Assembly (NCBI RefSeq): GCF_002796605.1
Contig: NZ_CP024923.1
Location: 4,719,501 to 4,783,500, forward strand
Reading direction: 5' to 3'
From: Sphingomonas psychrotolerans
Lineage (GTDB): Bacteria; Pseudomonadota; Alphaproteobacteria; Sphingomonadales; Sphingomonadaceae
Length of the DNA: 64,000 nucleotides
Position numbers and translations under genes: made by a program. A model generated the notes under the pieces. It was not told the DNA's origin and ran no database searches. It was given only the letters and a program-made list of their open reading frames with translations. This document shows positions 62,148 to 64,000 of the stretch, in pieces. The stretch's first letter is position 1; each line of letters opens with the position of its first letter.

Positions 62148-63371
62148 TCAGTTCGCCGTGGGAGATGCCGGCCGGCCGAGCATAACGAAGCGCGCGCGCG
62201 CTTCCGGCGAGGTGACGAAGATCGAAACGAGTTCGTCCACGGTCATCCCCGTTTGCAGGAGCTGGCTGAAATAGGAAAAGCCATCCGGGTCAGGCGTTCG
62301 CCCGAGGATCAGCCGGTAGCAGTTCGACAGATCGTCGAGCGTCGCGCATTCGTTCACGGGGACGGCCGACGCCGGAAGGGCCTTGGCGGGCTGTGGTGGA
62401 AAAGCGGGCGGGTCGCCGTCGAGGGACGATGCCGTGGCGAGACGAAGCCGTGGGAAGCCGAGGTCGCAATACCAGAAGACCCCTTCGGCAACGAGCGAGA
62501 GCTCGATCTCGACATCGTCTTCCGCATTTGAGGGTGGTGCGGCGAATCTGATGAAGAATCCTGCCGAGGCGCCTGGTGCCAATACCGCCTGTGTCGGCAT
62601 CGCGCGCGCTTCGATCGTCCATGCCGCGGTCCGACCGGTCCGGGCCCGTGCGCCGATCAGCAGGCGGTCGGGCTGGCGACGTCCGAAGTGGAGGGGCGCC
62701 TCGCCGGTGTTGGCGATCCGGCCGTGCAGGTGCAATTCGCCGGATACGGAGCGTTGGACTGAATCGGCAAGCTCGATCCCATAGCCGTGCCGTCGATGCC
62801 AGTCGGCGATCGACCCCGACAGGTCGGGCAGCGGCAGGCCATCGATCATCGCGCCGAGGATATCCGCCATCGTGCCCGACTGGCGCAATGCGATCGGCAG
62901 CGCCGCGCCGGGCAAGGGCATTCGATGCAGGTCGAGCGTCGCGACCTGTGCAAGCCATCCGACCGCTTGTTCGCTTGTGGTGATTGCGATCCCCGCGGCG
63001 CGCGCGCGCGTTTCGAGAACCCTGTGGTCGCGCGGTTCGACAGGCGCGACCAGCAGAAGCGCGGCCCCCAGCTCCGCCGCCAGCGCAGCCGCAATATTCG
63101 CGTTTGCACCGTGACCGATCATCAGCACCCGCGCTTGTTCCGGCACGCGGGCCCGAAGCAGTTCGGCCATCGCGGCCGGATCGATCGCCGCTGTATCCGG
63201 CGCCACGATCGCCACCCGGCAATCCGGCCGTTTGCCGATATGGTCGGCAACCGGGCCCGAGAATCCGGCGCGAACATCGTCGTCGGCGAACAGAATTACG
63301 AACGCCGCTTCGCCGTCGCCGCGGACGATCGACGCGACATCGGCACTGCCTGCGGCAGGCGTCGACCTCAT
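62148..63371 (-). CDS. Degenerate alpha/beta-hydrolase-like protein with beta-sandwich and DUF4214-like tail
   Basis: A 407-residue protein. The N-terminal about 180 residues follow the hydrolase fold, but the elbow reads GHGANAN where GxSxG is expected, so the Ser nucleophile is missing. About residues 215-320 form a beta-sandwich (LHLHGRIANTGEAPLHFGRR, LSLVAEGVFWYCDLGF) like that of the protein at 60223. The last about 60 residues match DUF4214 (NCYRLILGRTPDPDGFSYFS, LVSIFVTSPEARARFV), a module common in secreted and glycan-related proteins. The ATG at 63371 overlaps the stop of the upstream gene (ATGA); the longer open frame to 63911 is a shadow of that gene. Confidence 0.7.
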   Translation of the reverse strand: MRSTPAAGSADVASIVRGDGEAAFVILFADDDVRAGFSGPVADHIGKRPDCRVAIVAPDTAAIDPAAMAELLRARVPEQARVLMIGHGANANIAAALAAELGAALLLVAPVEPRDHRVLETRARAAGIAITTSEQAVGWLAQVATLDLHRMPLPGAALPIALRQSGTMADILGAMIDGLPLPDLSGSIADWHRRHGYGIELADSVQRSVSGELHLHGRIANTGEAPLHFGRRQPDRLLIGARARTGRTAAWTIEARAMPTQAVLAPGASAGFFIRFAAPPSNAEDDVEIELSLVAEGVFWYCDLGFPRLRLATASSLDGDPPAFPPQPAKALPASAVPVNECATLDDLSNCYRLILGRTPDPDGFSYFSQLLQTGMTVDELVSIFVTSPEARARFVMLGRPASPTAN

Positions 63372-64000
63372 CGGGGCTGGTTCGCCCCCGCCGAACCGGG
63401 ACCGGGCCGGCCGAATGCGAGGTCGCTCAGCGTTCCGAGCGTAAGAGCCTCGATGAAGTCGAACCGGGCCTGGCGATCGTCCGCGGCACACAGGAAGAAT
63501 CCCGCGACGCCGACCGAGACTTTCCGCGGGTCCCCTCCGGAGGTTATTTCGGCAAGGTCGGCGCTCGTATTGCCGTTGACTTCCAACCGTATGATTCCGG
63601 TCGGATCCGGTGTCACCGTCATGGTGATCCATTTGAACTCGCCGGGCTTCAACACTCCTTCGACGCGCGTCGCCTGGTCCGACGTATCGACCGCGAAGCG
63701 CACCTCGCGTCCCGGGATTCCATGCAGTTGCAGGCATAGCCGGATCGCCAGACCGGGAGCGCCGGTGCCGATCTCCAGCCGTCCGCCGTGCGACTTGGTC
63801 CAGCAGCCCCAATCGTCGAGGCCCCACCAGCCGTCTCCGGCGCGGAATATCTCGGCCGAGCGCATGCCGGGCCAGATGGTGGTGGCATAGTTGCGCACCA
63901 GCGGATGCCACGCCCCCAGCCTTGCGACCGGTACGTCGGCCTGCACCTGAGGTTCGTCGCCGCGCCAGCGCAGGGCGGCCGCTGCCATGTCGGTCGCGAT
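63368..64000 (-). CDS. C-terminal part of a large glycan-locus protein (runs off window)
   Basis: The frame is open to the right edge, so the start is outside. About 210 residues are visible, with a jelly-roll-like region (GWWGLDDWGCWTKSHGG, LQLHGIPGREVRFAVD, FKWITMTVTPD) and a tail SVGVAGFFLCAADDRQARFD then FIEALTLG. Such tails occur at the end of multidomain glycosyltransferases in capsule loci, so this is probably the end of one, but no catalytic motif is in view. It overlaps the downstream gene by four bases. Confidence 0.6.
   Translation of the reverse strand: MATDMAAAALRWRGDEPQVQADVPVARLGAWHPLVRNYATTIWPGMRSAEIFRAGDGWWGLDDWGCWTKSHGGRLEIGTGAPGLAIRLCLQLHGIPGREVRFAVDTSDQATRVEGVLKPGEFKWITMTVTPDPTGIIRLEVNGNTSADLAEITSGGDPRKVSVGVAGFFLCAADDRQARFDFIEALTLGTLSDLAFGRPGPGSAGANQPR

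Noticed and set aside
1-64000. tRNA, rRNA, CRISPR, transposase or prophage genes
   Set aside because: None recognised on either strand by reading gene families and repeats; intergenic gaps are short and show no cloverleaf-like or spacer-repeat patterns that I could see.

Overview
The window is high-GC, densely packed bacterial DNA. Its gene families point to an alphaproteobacterium, most likely of the Sphingomonadaceae: SapC-family protein, DUF3739-type filamentous haemagglutinins, an ExbB protein with DUF2341/LamG domains, LuxR solos, and a Gsp operon beside a long PstS-like protein. No rRNA, tRNA, CRISPR array or insertion sequence was recognised, so the taxonomic placement is inference from gene families and base composition.

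Region 1 (1-6.7 kb) holds the C-terminal end of a first filamentous haemagglutinin (FHA)-like protein, followed by a SapC-family and a Skp/OmpH-like gene. Facing them is an RTX protein with three near-identical Calx-beta repeats. Region 2 (7.2-14.3 kb) is regulatory and envelope-related: a TonB-like protein, an ECF sigma factor and its FecR-type anti-sigma, two paralogous LuxR-type regulators, an STN-domain protein, and the Kdo pair kpsF-kdsB. Region 3 (14.3-35.6 kb) is the core of the window. It is a co-oriented cluster with a two-partner secretion (TPS) transporter, a DUF2341-LamG-ExbB fusion, ExbD, a TonB-like protein, a putative porin and a roughly 4,300-residue TPS adhesin, followed by a Hint-domain protein. 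The adhesin carries an apparent single-base frameshift about 110 codons before its natural end.

Region 4 (35.7-52.6 kb) begins with a TPR-sulfotransferase with a SEC-C-type zinc motif. Next come a decayed duplicate of a PstS-like gene and the intact PstS-like gene. A complete-looking type II secretion operon follows in the order E-F-G-H-I-J-L-M-C-like-D-K, and then a TPR/GT41 (OGT/SPINDLY-like) glycosyltransferase. Region 5 (52.7-55.2 kb) has a SleB-like cell-wall hydrolase, an unknown exported protein and a small AraC regulator.

Region 6 (55.5-64 kb) is a capsule/exopolysaccharide locus: two GT4 glycosyltransferases, a Wza/KpsD-like export lipoprotein, a KpsT-like ABC ATPase, a GT2 glycosyltransferase and two unusual alpha/beta-hydrolase-fold proteins with beta-sandwich tails. 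A final gene runs off the window edge. A perfect 235-bp tandem duplication lies between the export lipoprotein and kpsT.

Taken together, the window encodes surface display: giant adhesins exported by two-partner secretion, probably coupled to a dedicated proton-motive-force module, a second export machine (type II) with a candidate cargo gene beside it, possible modification enzymes (sulfotransferase, GT41), and a Kdo-linked capsule system. The most original feature is the TPS cluster with its own ExbB(DUF2341/LamG)-ExbD-TonB set.
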